Assembly (NCBI RefSeq): GCF_963678635.1
Contig: NC_087069.1
Location: forward strand, 50,297,892-50,361,891
Source: Symsagittifera roscoffensis
Taxonomy: Eukaryota; Xenacoelomorpha; Acoela; Convolutidae
Direction of reading: 5' to 3'
Length of the DNA stretch: 64,000 nucleotides
Below, piece after piece: positions 12,728 to 23,217 of the stretch (its first letter is position 1; each line of letters starts with the position of its first letter). Below the pieces are notes generated by a model. The model searched no databases. It saw only the letters and a list, made by a program, of their open reading frames with translations, and was not told the DNA's origin. Both the position numbers and the translations under genes were made by a program.

Positions 12728-13107
12728 ACGGGTCGAGATCCCGCTCAAAAACCGATCAAGATTTGAGCGGTTTGAGCGGTTTTCCAGCAAGATTTGAGCA
12801 GTTTGAGCGGTTTGGGTGGTTTTTTTGGAAAAACCGCTCAAACCGCTCAAATCTTGCTTAAAAAACCGCTCAAAAACCGCTCAAAAACCGCTCATTTCTT
12901 GTGGTGATTTTTGAACGGTTTTTCAAGCAAGATTTGAGCGGTTTTTGAGCGGTTTTTGAGCGGTCTTCCCGGGTCGAGGTCCCAGACTCAACGTTTCTCT
13001 TCTCTGCAAAACTCGAACGAACACGTTCATCCAGGGGCGACCAATATGTAGTAATTTTCCAAAAAGTGCCCAAAAACAGCATTTTTGACAAGCTCTTCAC
13101 GTCAACA

Positions 13108-13338
13108 ACCCCACCCGATCAAACCCCCCCCCCCGCCCCAACCTACACCCCCCGCCAACGTACTCCCTCCCCCCAACGTACCCCCTCAACGTATCCAACA
13201 TCCAACAAACCCCCACACCAACGTACCCACCCCCCATCCCCCCATAGTACCCCCCCCCCTCGACGTACCCCCCAACCCACGTTTAACCATCCCCCCACGA
13301 AACCCCCAAGCACGACGTGCCTCCTCTCTCTCTCTCTA
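13108..13338. repeat. C-rich minisatellite with CAACGTACCCC units, then a CT run
   Basis: A cytosine-dominated tract on the plus strand made of irregular units around CAACGTACCCCC, followed by a (TC)n run at 13,321-13,338. The minus strand is correspondingly rich in G-runs and could form G-quadruplexes. Long open frames across it on both strands (proline/threonine-rich one way, glycine/valine/arginine-rich the other) arise only because this low-complexity tract lacks stop codons. Confidence 0.8.
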
Positions 13339-13659
13339 GTTAGGGGACATCTAACTCCAGTAAGAGGTGGGGGGGGGTTGAAAAGTTTGCGTCCAGATGC
13401 ACCTAGATGTAGTGGGTGGCAGGTGTGAACGAGTCCACATGAGGAACAGCTGCCCACTCTCTTTGCCCCCTCCCCCCGCCCCACTGCCGGCCGGGTGGAA
13501 GCTACACACAACACAACACACACCTCACACATACATACCTCACAAGGTTCACTGTCTTTGTTTGTCAGTTTCTTTAAAACAACAAACTCACATTGTTCTC
13601 CCCTAATTTTCCGTCCTCATCTTTCTTATATTGGCTTCGCTGCGCGACACTAGTTTCAG

Positions 13660-13733
13660 GGCCGCATGGCCTAACGGATAAGGCGTCTGACTTCGAATCA
13701 GAATATTTGCGGGTTCGAATCCCTCTGTGGTCG
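13660..13733 (+). tRNA. tRNA-Arg (anticodon UCG)
   Basis: Full cloverleaf by eye. Acceptor stem 13,660-13,666 (GGCCGCA) pairs with 13,726-13,732 (TGTGGTC) using two G-U pairs; D-arm GCCT/AGGC with loop AACGGATA; anticodon stem TCTGA/TCAGA with loop CTTCGAA, giving anticodon TCG (reads CGA, Arg). The variable loop is six bases. The T-arm is GCGGG/CCCTC with loop TTCGAAT and has one C-U mismatch. Both internal Pol III boxes are intact and T-rich sequence follows within about 40 bases. The mismatch and the longer variable loop leave open whether it is fully functional. It sits inside a mobile insertion. Confidence 0.85.
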
Positions 13734-14119
13734 ACTTGTTATTATTAAATCTTGCGCGGTTTTTGAGCGGTTTTTTTTAGATAAACCGCTCAAAACCGTT
13801 CAAATCTTGCGCGGTTTTTCGAGCGTTTTTTTTAGATAAACCGTTCAAAAACCGCTCAAATCGCTCATTTTGAAGCAAGATTTTGAGCGTAATTGTCTAA
13901 AAAACCGCTCAAACCGCTCAAATCTTGCTTCAAATTAGGTGAAAAATCTCGACTCGGGACCTGTATAAAGTCTTCCATAAAGTCATTGTTTTCATCCTAT
14001 TTCTTCTTATAACAATTGATGAGCTCTTCTGTAATGGCGTGTTCATTTGACTGTTTCACAAGCTAGGCGTTTAAGATTTTGATCTTTTGTGTATATGTGT
14101 CCGATATGTTGCAGCTCAA

Positions 14120-14767
14120 AATGATGTCAGCAGGAGTTGCTTTCTTTTGTTAGTCGATGTGTGTTTTTCTCTGAGGGAGTGTTTAATTTTTGAACATGAC
14201 TATGTTGATGTTGATTGTTGTCAAAACTTCAGGTTGAGTTTCCAGTTATGAGTTAAAACCTGGTTTGGTTCGTTCCAGTCGATAAACGGGGAGGAGCCGA
14301 AATACAAAGAGCGTATCCATAGCGTATTGTAGCATAAAAAAGACCAAGCGAAAAGACCAAAATATCGATAAAATTCTATATTTTTCTACAATGATCCTTT
14401 TATTGATTCGTTTTATCCGAAGTTTTGCCCGAAATCTAATTTATCTTCAAAATTTTCTATGATTTAATTGCATGTCAATGAGATCAAATTTTAATTTTTT
14501 CTGATCCTTTTCTTGTTTGTTACATAGGATTTACAATAACTTTCTATAATTACATTGCCTATTTTCGAGCTTAATGATGTCAGCAGGAGTTGCTTTCTTT
14601 TGTTAGTCGATGTGTGTTTTTCTCTGAGGGAGTGTTTAGTTTTTGAACATGACTATGTTGCTGTTGATTGTTGTCAAAACTTCAGGTTGAGTTTCCAGTT
14701 ATGAGTTAAAACCTGGTTTGGTTCGTTCCAGTCGATAAACGGGGAGGAGCCGAAATACAAAGAGCGA
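14120..14767. repeat. 194-base direct duplication around a 259-base piece of the 1 kb element
   Basis: 14,120-14,313 and 14,574-14,767 are nearly identical (I count about two differences). Between them, 14,315-14,573 appears almost identical to 15,326-15,585, an internal piece of the 1 kb TIR element that lies intact 400 bases to the right. The arrangement therefore looks like a copy-and-join event, not an ordinary insertion, because the piece has neither terminus of the element. Confidence 0.75.
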
Positions 14768-14982
14768 TTGGTAACCATCTTTGATTAGGTAACTCAAAAT
14801 AAGACAAATTCGAAAAAAATACACTAAAGAGTAATAAAGTGTTCCGCTACCAATGACAGATGGACTAAATCGAAACATAACATAAAATAACCTTCATCTC
14901 TTCATCTACCAATATTAAAATGTATGAGTTTCTAAAATGAATCAGTTTTTTATTCATCTTCAAAATTATTGTCCCGAAGACA

Positions 14983-16017
14983 CCCGCACTGACAAAATGG
15001 ATTAGGATCGATTTTAGTATGAAAAAAGTACGTTGATTAAATTTAGATCAATTTTAGTATGAAAAAAGTTCGTTGATTAAACTTAGATCGATTTTAGTAT
15101 AAATAAAGTACGAAGATTAAAAAAATGACCTTAAATCCCAGCTAAAAAAATTGATCGAAATCGATTTTAAATCAATTTAAATGCATTTTTTTCAGTCTGA
15201 ATTTGTTATTGTTTCTAAGCGGATTAAAACGGATTAAAATCGATTTAAATCAATATTTTTCATTCGAGATTTATCAGTTTCAATTTTTTCATTGCATTTT
15301 TTCCTTGCCTATCATTTTTCATTTACATCCATAGCGTATTGTAGCATAAAAAAGACCAAGCGAAAAGACCAAAATATCGATAAAATTCTATATTTTTCTA
15401 CAATGATCCTTTTATTGATTCGTTTTATCCGAAGTTTTGCCCGAAATCTAATTTATCTTCAAAATTTTCTTTGATTTAATTGCATGTCAATGAGATCAAA
15501 TTTTAATTTTTTCTGATCCTTTTCTTGTTTGTTACATAGGATTTACAATAACTTTCTATAATTACATTGCCTATTTTCGAGCTTAAAATATGATTTATGT
15601 GGATAATTTTTTTGAACTTTATAACATATGGCACGAGTGTTTATATTTAAAAAATCAAGAATAAAAAAAATCAACAATTTTTTAAAGGATGTTTTTTTTC
15701 GCCTGATTAGCAAAAAAAATGATTTTTGTGGGTCTGAAAATCCATCCAAATCGATCTAAGTCGATATTTTTAGACACTTAAATCCATTTAAAAATTTCAA
15801 AAAGATCGATTTAAAATGGATTTATTTGAGTTTCGAATGGATTATAGTGAGTCGGAAAATCCATCCAAATCGATTAAAAAATTTCAAAAAAATCGATTTA
15901 AATCGATTAATAATCCATTTAAGTTCGTAAAATGTACATGGTTAATCAATTTTGATCGGTTTAAAATCGATTTAAAATCAATTTAAATCAATCCGAAACC
16001 ATTTTTGTCACTGCGGG
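14983..16017. mobile_element. 1,035 bp TIR element, copy 2 (complete)
   Basis: Left end CCCGCACTGACAAAATGG and right end CCATTTTTGTCACTGCGGG form an inverted repeat of about 19 bases with two differences. The empty site is visible in copy A (CGAAGACCTTGACG). In copy C the element is bordered by CA on both sides (14,981-14,982 and 16,018-16,019), suggesting a 2-bp target duplication. Subterminal zones carry three 52-base units on the left and many ATCGATTTAAA motifs. No open frame resembles a transposase, so it is non-autonomous. The superfamily is uncertain. Confidence 0.75.
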
Positions 16018-16130
16018 CATTGACGACGAAATTACCTTGATGGCAGCTGGGTTAAAGGGTAGAACTGAGGGTTTTACACATGAGTATGATTTAATGTCAT
16101 CTAAAACAATGATTGAAAAACAATTGATCA

Positions 16131-16407
16131 TTAGATTTTTGCCGATAATAGGAGATGTTTTAAGCTAAAACGGCCGCTTTTGCTCGCTCGAAAGAAAAGT
16201 GAGTTCACTGAGTGCGTCAAAGTCACAGTCAAATATTTTTCTTTTGCCAAAACCTCGTTCTCGGTATGGGTCTCTAATAATATTCTCAAAACCTTTATTT
16301 TTCGGATTTCTATGGGCAGAACAATTTTTGTGATGATAAATTGGCGTAATAAGGGCAACTGTTGTCTTTTTCCGGCCGCACTACTCTATGCTATCACTAA
16401 TCCCTAA
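16131..16407 (-). pseudogene. Coding-like minus-strand stretch in U copy C
   Basis: A 75-codon minus-strand frame (16,131-16,358). Its counterpart in copy A (about 1,920-2,160) keeps similar residues, such as LLRQ at the start and a T(L)T/D...HS block, although frames differ by small indels. Conservation of residues between diverged copies hints that this part of U once coded for protein. No domain recognised. A plus-strand frame over the same bases is also open in both copies, so the sense strand is not proven. Confidence 0.2.
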
Positions 16408-18043
16408 ATAACGTTTCGCCCGAAAAATTCCGACAAGAACCACTGTTTTTTATAAAAGTTGATTCTGATATAACTTTTGATGCTAGTATGGATTTTTCTT
16501 TTGCTTCCTCTTTTATCTTTTTCTTTTTTTTCAGGTGATTGCTGGAAAGTTTGTACTAGAAACACTTAATAATTTTGACAAAATCATTAAGATAACTAGC
16601 CTAAGGCAACTGAAAACCTGACTTTAAACCCTTCTCCATAAACTCTCTTCCAATTGTTGTTCAATTAACTAGGTTCCTCATTTTTTTCCGAGATTTTTTT
16701 GCACAGATTTGATCCATATTCATTATACATTTTAAAAAAAGCAAGACTGACTGTCATTTAAAAACGTCGACATCTGCTGTTTTGATTTTCTGAGCTACCC
16801 TTATCTTTATTTAAAATTGAACACTTCTGGTGATGATTATTTTTGTGTTTGTTTTTTTAAGCATGCTTTCTTAACTTTTTTATTTAAATACTCTCCAACT
16901 CAGCGCTAGAAAACTCATTCGAATGCATATCATGATTCTGTGCTAGTTAGATGGCTAAAACGCGAATATAAAACTTTAATCCGTGTAAAAAATACAACGC
17001 TTTTGTGTAAACCATATTCGAATGACAATTCGTCTTTTAGCATTTTTACCGTGACTTCAGAACAAAATTCAAATACTGATATCGAATAGACGATTTTTTC
17101 AACAATATGTACGAATAATTTCTTGATTTGTCAAGCTACGTTATTCTTTGTGTTTAATTGCCGCCTAGAAAACTGCATCGCTTCAAATTGATTACGGGTA
17201 AGTTTTAAATGCAATTTGAATAATTTTGCTTTTTAATCTACAGCCTGATGTCTAAATAATTTTTTGTGTGCGTTAAGTTTTCCAAAATTTTCTTTCATGA
17301 GTGAAAAAAAAAAGATAATTTGCTCTTCATTTAAATTGTCGTTTAAAACTTTCAAATCACATTCGCGAAATGGATTTTTTTGTTGAATTTCACCTTTTTA
17401 CAAAAAATAAGTTTGTTTGTTTGTGATGTTCACTGGTGAAGCTCTTAAAATCTATCATTAAATTATTAGGGATTACATTTTCGTGCGGTAAAGTTTTGCG
17501 GTAAATTTCGTTCCTTTTTGAAATAGACATCAAAATGCTCATAAGAGTTTTTTTAGTATTTTGGCGTGTAAACCCAATTTCAAACCCATTTTCAAAAACT
17601 CAGCAAAATGATTATTCAGGAAAATTTTGAGCGAGCTGGCGCCTAAGTTTATCATGCGTTTAATCACGGACTGAAGATCCGACCTAGTTTCTGTTCATCT
17701 TTGATTCCAAAAAACAGAATAACAGGGATTTAGATTAGAAATTGGAACTGTTCACGTAGTTTTGCCGTTCATGGACAAATTCTTGGCAAAAAATCCTCAA
17801 ACTCAACTAACACTGAAAGAAAAGTTATCGAAAAAAGTGACCTCTAATTTGATTGAATTTAGTCAAAAAATGATTGACGGAAAACTGCGGGCGCAAAACT
17901 TTCTTTGGGCTTAAGCGGAGTTGTCTTGAAGGACCCTTCTGGTTGAGAGCCTGGTTTTGTTTGTTTCCAAATTTTTGCAAAAATTTTAAATCGAAAAAAA
18001 AATTTCAATTTGAAAATGCATTAGCCGAATTCGAGATTTTTTG

Positions 18044-18568
18044 TTCCGACTTTCGATACGAAAGTAACGGAATATTTGTGCTCGGGGTGGGTTTTTTTTT
18101 CTTCAGACAAATTTCGACTTTTTAACTAGCCATTTTTGACGGAATTTTTTTATATCATTCGAAAGCCATTGTTGTCCTGAGCTTAAATTTGAAAAGATAT
18201 TTCACCTGTGATCATTTTTCCTAAAGTTATGAGGGTTTGAAGATTGCCATTTTGACCAATTTGGGACAATTAACGCGCGATATAATTCGCGCTATTAACG
18301 CGTAAGCGGAGATTTAATCCGTCTTAAAAATCGTTCCAAAATGGTTGAACGAAGCTTTTTTGCCATAATTGATTTCTTACAAGGAACGAAATCTATCTTT
18401 TTGTACTTTATATGGCGTGTGGGTGGATGATTTTCATTAAAAAATTTCAAATTAAAAAAAATTTCATTTTATTTTATTTCATTTTGTTTTTTATGTTATT
18501 ACTGCTGCTTCATGAACCTTAAAAGGCAGCCGGAACATTCAGGGCTTCGCCCTGATACGAGCAGTCTT
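18044..18568. mobile_element. ~525 bp insertion in U copy C with 3' hairpin
   Basis: Copy D reads GAGATTTTTTTACTTTTCGAAAAG without interruption (10,744-10,767); copy C has about 525 extra bases between the T-run and TTTACCTTTCGAAAAG. No terminal inverted repeats or target duplication are obvious. Near its right end is a 15-base hairpin, CAGGGCTTCGCCCTG (18,540-18,554), followed about 14 bases later by the junction in a T-run. A hairpin shortly before the 3' end and insertion into T-rich DNA fit a non-autonomous Helitron/Helentron-like element, but the 3' CTRR is absent. Confidence 0.4.
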
Positions 18569-19150
18569 GTTTACCTTTCGAAAAGACTTCATAATCAAGA
18601 AGAATCAATCTTTTGTAAATTTTTTTTCAATCACTCTTCACTTTTTTCGTTCAATCAATTCAGATTTGGCTTTAAATTTTGTACCAGCTTGAATTTTTCT
18701 GAATCAGTCGTTTATTTTTAAGTTTTCAGCAAACAATGCTAGCAAGTGGCCTGTGCAGAAGACTTTCTAGGGGGAGGGGGAGGGTGCGGTCGACCTTTTC
18801 AAGAAAACGTTGTCCAACTTTTTTTGTGTCGTCCCATTTTATTTTCAGAACTTGTGTCGAACATTTTCTCTGCCGCAATCTATTTTTTGAAAAGCAGTCT
18901 AAAAGTTACGTTTCAAGCAGTTTACAAAAAATTTGACGAAAAAAATTGTTGGCCCTCAAACTTTGTTCAATCAAATTGACGCCAAAGACGTCTTGAGAAA
19001 TTTTTGATGTCGGCTAGGGATGTGAGCCCCTTTGGAAAAGTTTGGCAAAAAATATTGAAGGGGAGAGTCGCCACCTCCCGCTCTCTCGGCAGACTAATGA
19101 ATGCTAGATGTTCTGCACTCGATTTTTGATGATAACAAGCAATTGAATTG

Positions 19151-21470
19151 CTCTTCCATTGTCAGTATCTATTAATTTAACAAAAAAAATTATTGCTTAT
19201 TCAAATGGTGTATAGTGTTAGTGTTTTTCCTAGCATCCACTCCTTATTTTATCGATTATAAACGATTATAGAAAAAAAACAAGTGTGAAAAATTTTGATT
19301 GAAAAATTCTTCATTTTCAATCGAATCTAGCGTTTTTTACTAGTCAAATTTTTTCTGATTCTTACTAAACTGACTTTTCGCTACTTAAAAAATGATGACT
19401 TTTGAAAATTTGTGCCCCTGGTTTGTACGTTTACAATGCCTTTTTAACTCCACTCCCCCGTCCAAGGGGGGAAAGTGAGGACATACTTAAATAAGGCTTG
19501 ACAATCAGGTCATTCTCTCTGGGTGTAACGCTTCAAGCCCATCCCTCCAACCCGGAACATTACACCGCTAAACTACTCACCCCTCCCAAATGGGGGATTG
19601 AAAAGGTGAGGGGCGTTGGATGAACATGATTGAACATCAGATACTGATAACTTGGTTGAAAAAGGGTTAGCGAGAGGGTGTTGGGTTTGATGTGTATTGG
19701 GGACGGAGTTGGTGGCGGAGGCTTGCGCGCGAGAGGAAGGGGGCTATGGGGACAGGGGAAGTTTGTAAGTATGAGCAGTAAGAGGGTAAGTAAGTTTGTA
19801 AGTAGGAACTTAAAACTCATGTTTACAGGGTTGAAAAGACTCGTTCAGGTTCTAGATGTGTGGTAAAATTATACTAACCATTCCAACTCCATTTTTTTCT
19901 ATTTTTCACGGAATGTATATTGAACAAAATCTATTAATTCGAAAATAAAACTAGATCATATTTGGCTTAAATGGATTTTAAAAACTTATCATCGATTTTT
20001 GAACATTGAAAATAATCAATTAAAGTCTTCTATAACAACAACCATCGTGGATAAATGGGGCCACGATTATATGAGTAAAATTTTTGCCTTTTAAATCACA
20101 TTAAATTTTTTTTTTCATATAAGTTTAGTGCGGTTGCATCATTTGTGAGCCAATTAACAACAATTTTTTTGATTAAAAAGAATTTTGAAAAAAAAAATTT
20201 AGAAAAAAATTTATTTGCTTTTGTTTTATTAAAAACCGAGGCACTGTTGCTTCGTTAATACTAAAATAGATCCATGAGGACAGCAGAACTGGCAAGTATC
20301 CAAAAACGATTTTGTGTTATTTTGAGCGGGTGTAAACCTATTGAACACAATACGTACAGAAATTATAAATTATGGCAAATTTATCAGTAGGCAAAAGCAT
20401 AAACAGCTCGTTTTTAGGTGTCTTCTTTAACAAATTGAACCTTGTTTTGAAACAGAAAAAAAAGAGGTTCTTTTTGCTTTTCCCCACCTGCAGTAATTGG
20501 CTTATGAAATTTTGGCTGCACTGTCTGTCCGATTGTTACAAAAAAATGCATGCCGACTTATTACGCAATCACAAAGATATTTGATTTTGATGCTTAACCT
20601 TGTAAATTTCCCATTATACAATAACATTGATGCTTATGTGAGGTGGGGGGAAAGGAAAAACAGCTACAACTATTTTTCTCGGCTGCTCAAATCAACACAA
20701 AGTACTTTGTTTGCTTCTTTTAATTAAAACACTGGTTAACTCGGGTTAAGTAACACAGATATGAATACACGAGGACTGGAAAAAATCGAAAACTAATGAT
20801 GGATGGACAGTTGATCAGGAAAAATGAATGGAGAATTCAGATAGGTAGTTCTATTTTTTTCTTAGAGTAAAACTCAAGTAGTTTGACGATCGGCTTGATT
20901 TCTCAGAGAGACTTTCATAGATTGGTTGATTTGAGTTCAAAAAGCGGAAGTGATTGTTCTAATGATAATCATTCATGGCAAACAGACACTGAGAGGAGTA
21001 AGAATAACTGAGCTGTTTCATATCCATAGTTTGCAGAATCTAGATTTTTTCTCCCATGAGCTGTTTTCACTCATATGCTGAAAGTTTTCTATCCTCTAGT
21101 TGTATTTAATTCAATTTTTCTTTGCATGTCAATCTGATTCTATTTTTAAAAAACAAGTTTTTACACGAATGATTTTAATCGGCTGTTTTCAGCGTATGAA
21201 CAAAATCGAATCAAAAATAAGAGCTGTAATAGCAAATTTTATAACCAAAAATCAACTTTAAACATGAACACATGACCATAAAGATCAAACGCAGACTCAT
21301 TTTTTTCTAAAATTTTTTGAGTGGCCGAACTCTTTGTATTAAATATATTCAAGTGATTGACTTTTGTATCAGAAAGCTCGAATTTTTCATGCTCTTTTGA
21401 TTTATTCTATTTAGCACATATATAACCACATAAATTTAGCTAACTTAGCACGAGTAAATTCAATACTTTT
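19151..21470. other. Mostly unique sequence; no gene supported
   Basis: A GC-richer island at about 19,430-19,800 holds G-runs and a possible tRNA-like fragment, but no convincing gene. Short open frames at 19,560-19,866 and 20,372-20,727 have no recognisable domains and no supporting repeats or splice signals. The rest is AT-rich. Confidence 0.4.
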
Positions 21471-21474
21471 TTTC

Positions 21475-22015
21475 TACCACAACGTAATGTAATATACTTA
21501 CACGTAATAAAATATCTGACAAAAGTCATTGTTGACTTGAGCGCTTATACGAGTTAATGTACTAAAGTTTTGATTCTGTAAAAAATAAAACACAGGCAGA
21601 AGCATGAAAAGTTGGCACAAACTTCATCAAAAACTTACCAAGTGGCTAACATTACCACCATTACTGATATCTTTGCGGTTGACTTTCTCAAAGCGTCAAA
21701 CTGTCTTATTGTGTCTTTTCATCAACAAAATTCAATAAATTGACGACAATGAATTTTATATACAAGTAACAAGTAATAAAATGTTGAACAAATCTATTGG
21801 TTGTATTAATTTGGGCACTTATAACGAGCTGATCACGTGCAAAAGTTTTCGTGCTGAAGAAATTATAACATAAGCAGAAGCTTGAATAGTCAAGCTTGGC
21901 TAACACTTTATCAAAAACTTACCAAACAGCCAAAACTGCCAATTAATTTTCAAATCTTTGCGGTTGGTTTTATTACAAAGCATTAAACTCTCATTTTGTC
22001 TCAAATTATCAGCAG
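21475..22015. repeat. Diverged tandem duplication, ~280 base period
   Basis: 21,475-21,735 and 21,757-22,015 share ordered blocks: AAGTAATAAAATG-like, GCACTTATAACGAG-like, GCAGAAGC followed by a short gap, TCAAAAACTTACCAA, and ATCTTTGCGGTTG. The copies differ by many substitutions and small indels, so the duplication is old. It has no coding signal. Confidence 0.6.
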
Positions 22016-22582
22016 AATTTTTCCAAGTTATTTTCCTTAATTTCCCCGAGAACTCAAATTTCTGAAATTTGCTGTAGAGAAAAATTAAATTGTAGTTTCT
22101 TTAAATATTTCTTGTTACTGGGAGAAAAAGACTGAACCTCCTATTTCTAAAAGCTAGCTTCAAAATCCAGAAAGGTATTGTTATCATATCCTACTCAAAA
22201 TTTCGAAAAGTATGAAAAATCAGCCACACTTATTTTTATCCTCAATTTTGATTTGGTAGTGATTTTTGCAAAAAAAAAACGAAAATATTTGTTGATTTCT
22301 CTCTAGGTCATTTATAATATGTTTTCATCAGGTCAATTTTTAGTGCTATGACATTAAAAAAATTTTGCTGTATGAAAGATTAATGTTTTTGCGGTCACTT
22401 CAATACGAACATGTCAAAGTTTGACCCTTACCTGTCTGAACAAAAAACGACGACCTGAACAAAAAAATTTTATCGGGTTTTTATCTGAAATGAGATAGAA
22501 TATCTTCGAGAAATTTATGTTCACTGTTTTTTTTTCAGTGCGGTGTTTCTGAGCTAATCAAATTTACAGTCATCAATCTTAC

Positions 22583-22898
22583 CCGAGTCGAGATTTTATC
22601 AAACCAAAAGTTTTAATCTTTCAAAAAGTTTAGGTATCTGAACGATTTTTAAACCGTGTTTTTAGTGAGCACGATATTTCTTTGGTAAATTTGTTGAATA
22701 TTTAATCTTGAATGTTAATTTTTTCCTGCAACAATCATCTTTTTTTAATATTATTTTTAACACACGTGATCAAAGTTTTGCCGAATTTAAATGCCTTGGT
22801 GGGTTTGGCCCCTCTGAGAAATTTTTTAAAAACCTACAAGACGATCGGGTTGGCTGAATGAGTTTTTGAATTGCTTGGGAGAAAAATCTCGACCCGGG
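22583..22898. mobile_element. 316 bp MITE, TA target duplication
   Basis: Left end CCCGAGTCGAGATTTT and right end AAAAATCTCGACCCGGG form a terminal inverted repeat of about 16 bases with one mismatch, and TA dinucleotides border both ends (22,581-22,582; 22,899-22,900). These fit a Tc1/mariner-type non-autonomous element. It has no coding capacity. The end sequence is shared with the insertion at 12,727-13,960. It lies only 18 bases before the predicted start codon of the RING-GTPase gene, so it may form part of that gene's 5' leader or promoter. Confidence 0.75.
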
Positions 22899-22916
22899 TA
22901 CAATTTTAGTCACAAA

Positions 22917-23217
22917 ATGGCCTCGTCTTCATCTTCTAAAACGAATGACTTCATTTCCAATCAATACAGCCCTGCAGTCTGTCCCGGTTGTTCGGTGAAA
23001 CTAACAGGCAATGCGCCGGAACTTCCCTGTGGTCACCAAATTTGCTTCCAATGTGCGGTGACCATGGAACGATTTGGAGGTCAAAAGTGTCCAGCTGAGG
23101 GTTGTCGCAACAATCAAACTCCCTTCCCAGAACGAATTTCAGTCAGTAACTTACCAGTGAAACCTGTAGCTGCAGTTGACAATTCTTCGTTCACTGTACT
23201 ACCACCGCCTTATGACG
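22917..23217 (+). CDS. RING-AIG1 GTPase gene, exon 1: RING finger
   Basis: Start chosen at the ATG at 22,917, which begins a Ser-rich N-terminus (MASSSSSK). Residues 22-63 form a RING-HC-type zinc site: C22-x2-C25-x12-C38-x-H40-x2-C43-x2-C46-x11-C58-x4-C63, the last spacing being wider than the usual two. RING domains typically bind E2 enzymes and act as ubiquitin ligases. The exon ends at 23,217 with one leftover base (G) before GTAATC, a good donor. That phase matches the exon at 28,465. The leader carries a MITE. The product is probably cytoplasmic; no signal peptide is seen. Confidence 0.75.

Larger units (their letters stand above)
12727..13960. mobile_element. 1.23 kb insertion with inverted ends, carrying a tRNA-Arg
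   Basis: Copies A and B read GTAGAAT-CTGTATAAAG without interruption; copy C has about 1,233 extra bases between these two halves, so the insertion is directly visible. Its ends are inverted relatives (left ACGGGTCGAGAT; right ATCTCGACTCGGGAC). Both flanks (12,735-12,975 and 13,745-13,935) are packed with GAGCGGTTT and AAACCGCTC motifs in both orientations around GCAAGATTTGAGC. The CGGGTCGAGAT end is shared with the MITE at 22,583-22,898. The interior holds a C-rich minisatellite and a tRNA gene. No transposase, so mobilisation would need help in trans. Confidence 0.7.
11430..19150. repeat. U repeat family, copy C (longest, with nested insertions)
   Basis: The most complete U copy. Subtracting its insertions (12,727-13,960; 14,315-14,573 with flanking duplication; 14,983-16,017; 18,044-18,568) leaves roughly 4.6 kb collinear with A and B. 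The minus strand at the left end carries the gag-like reading frame described separately. The right end is marked by a polypurine block near 18,770 and finishes at the AAGCAATT motif near 19,145, matching copy D. I see no matching terminal repeats, so whether U is one whole transposon or a decayed segmental repeat is open. Confidence 0.65.

Noticed and set aside
13066-13606. Overlapping long open frames on both strands (Pro/Thr-rich one way, Gly/Val-rich the other)
   Set aside because: They fall on a C-rich minisatellite that lacks stop codons in several frames; composition explains them.
19529-19576. tRNA or SINE on the minus strand (GTAGTTTAGCGGTGTAATG with GGGCTTGAAGCG)
   Set aside because: The A-box and B-box matches are weak, they are too close together, and no cloverleaf can be drawn.
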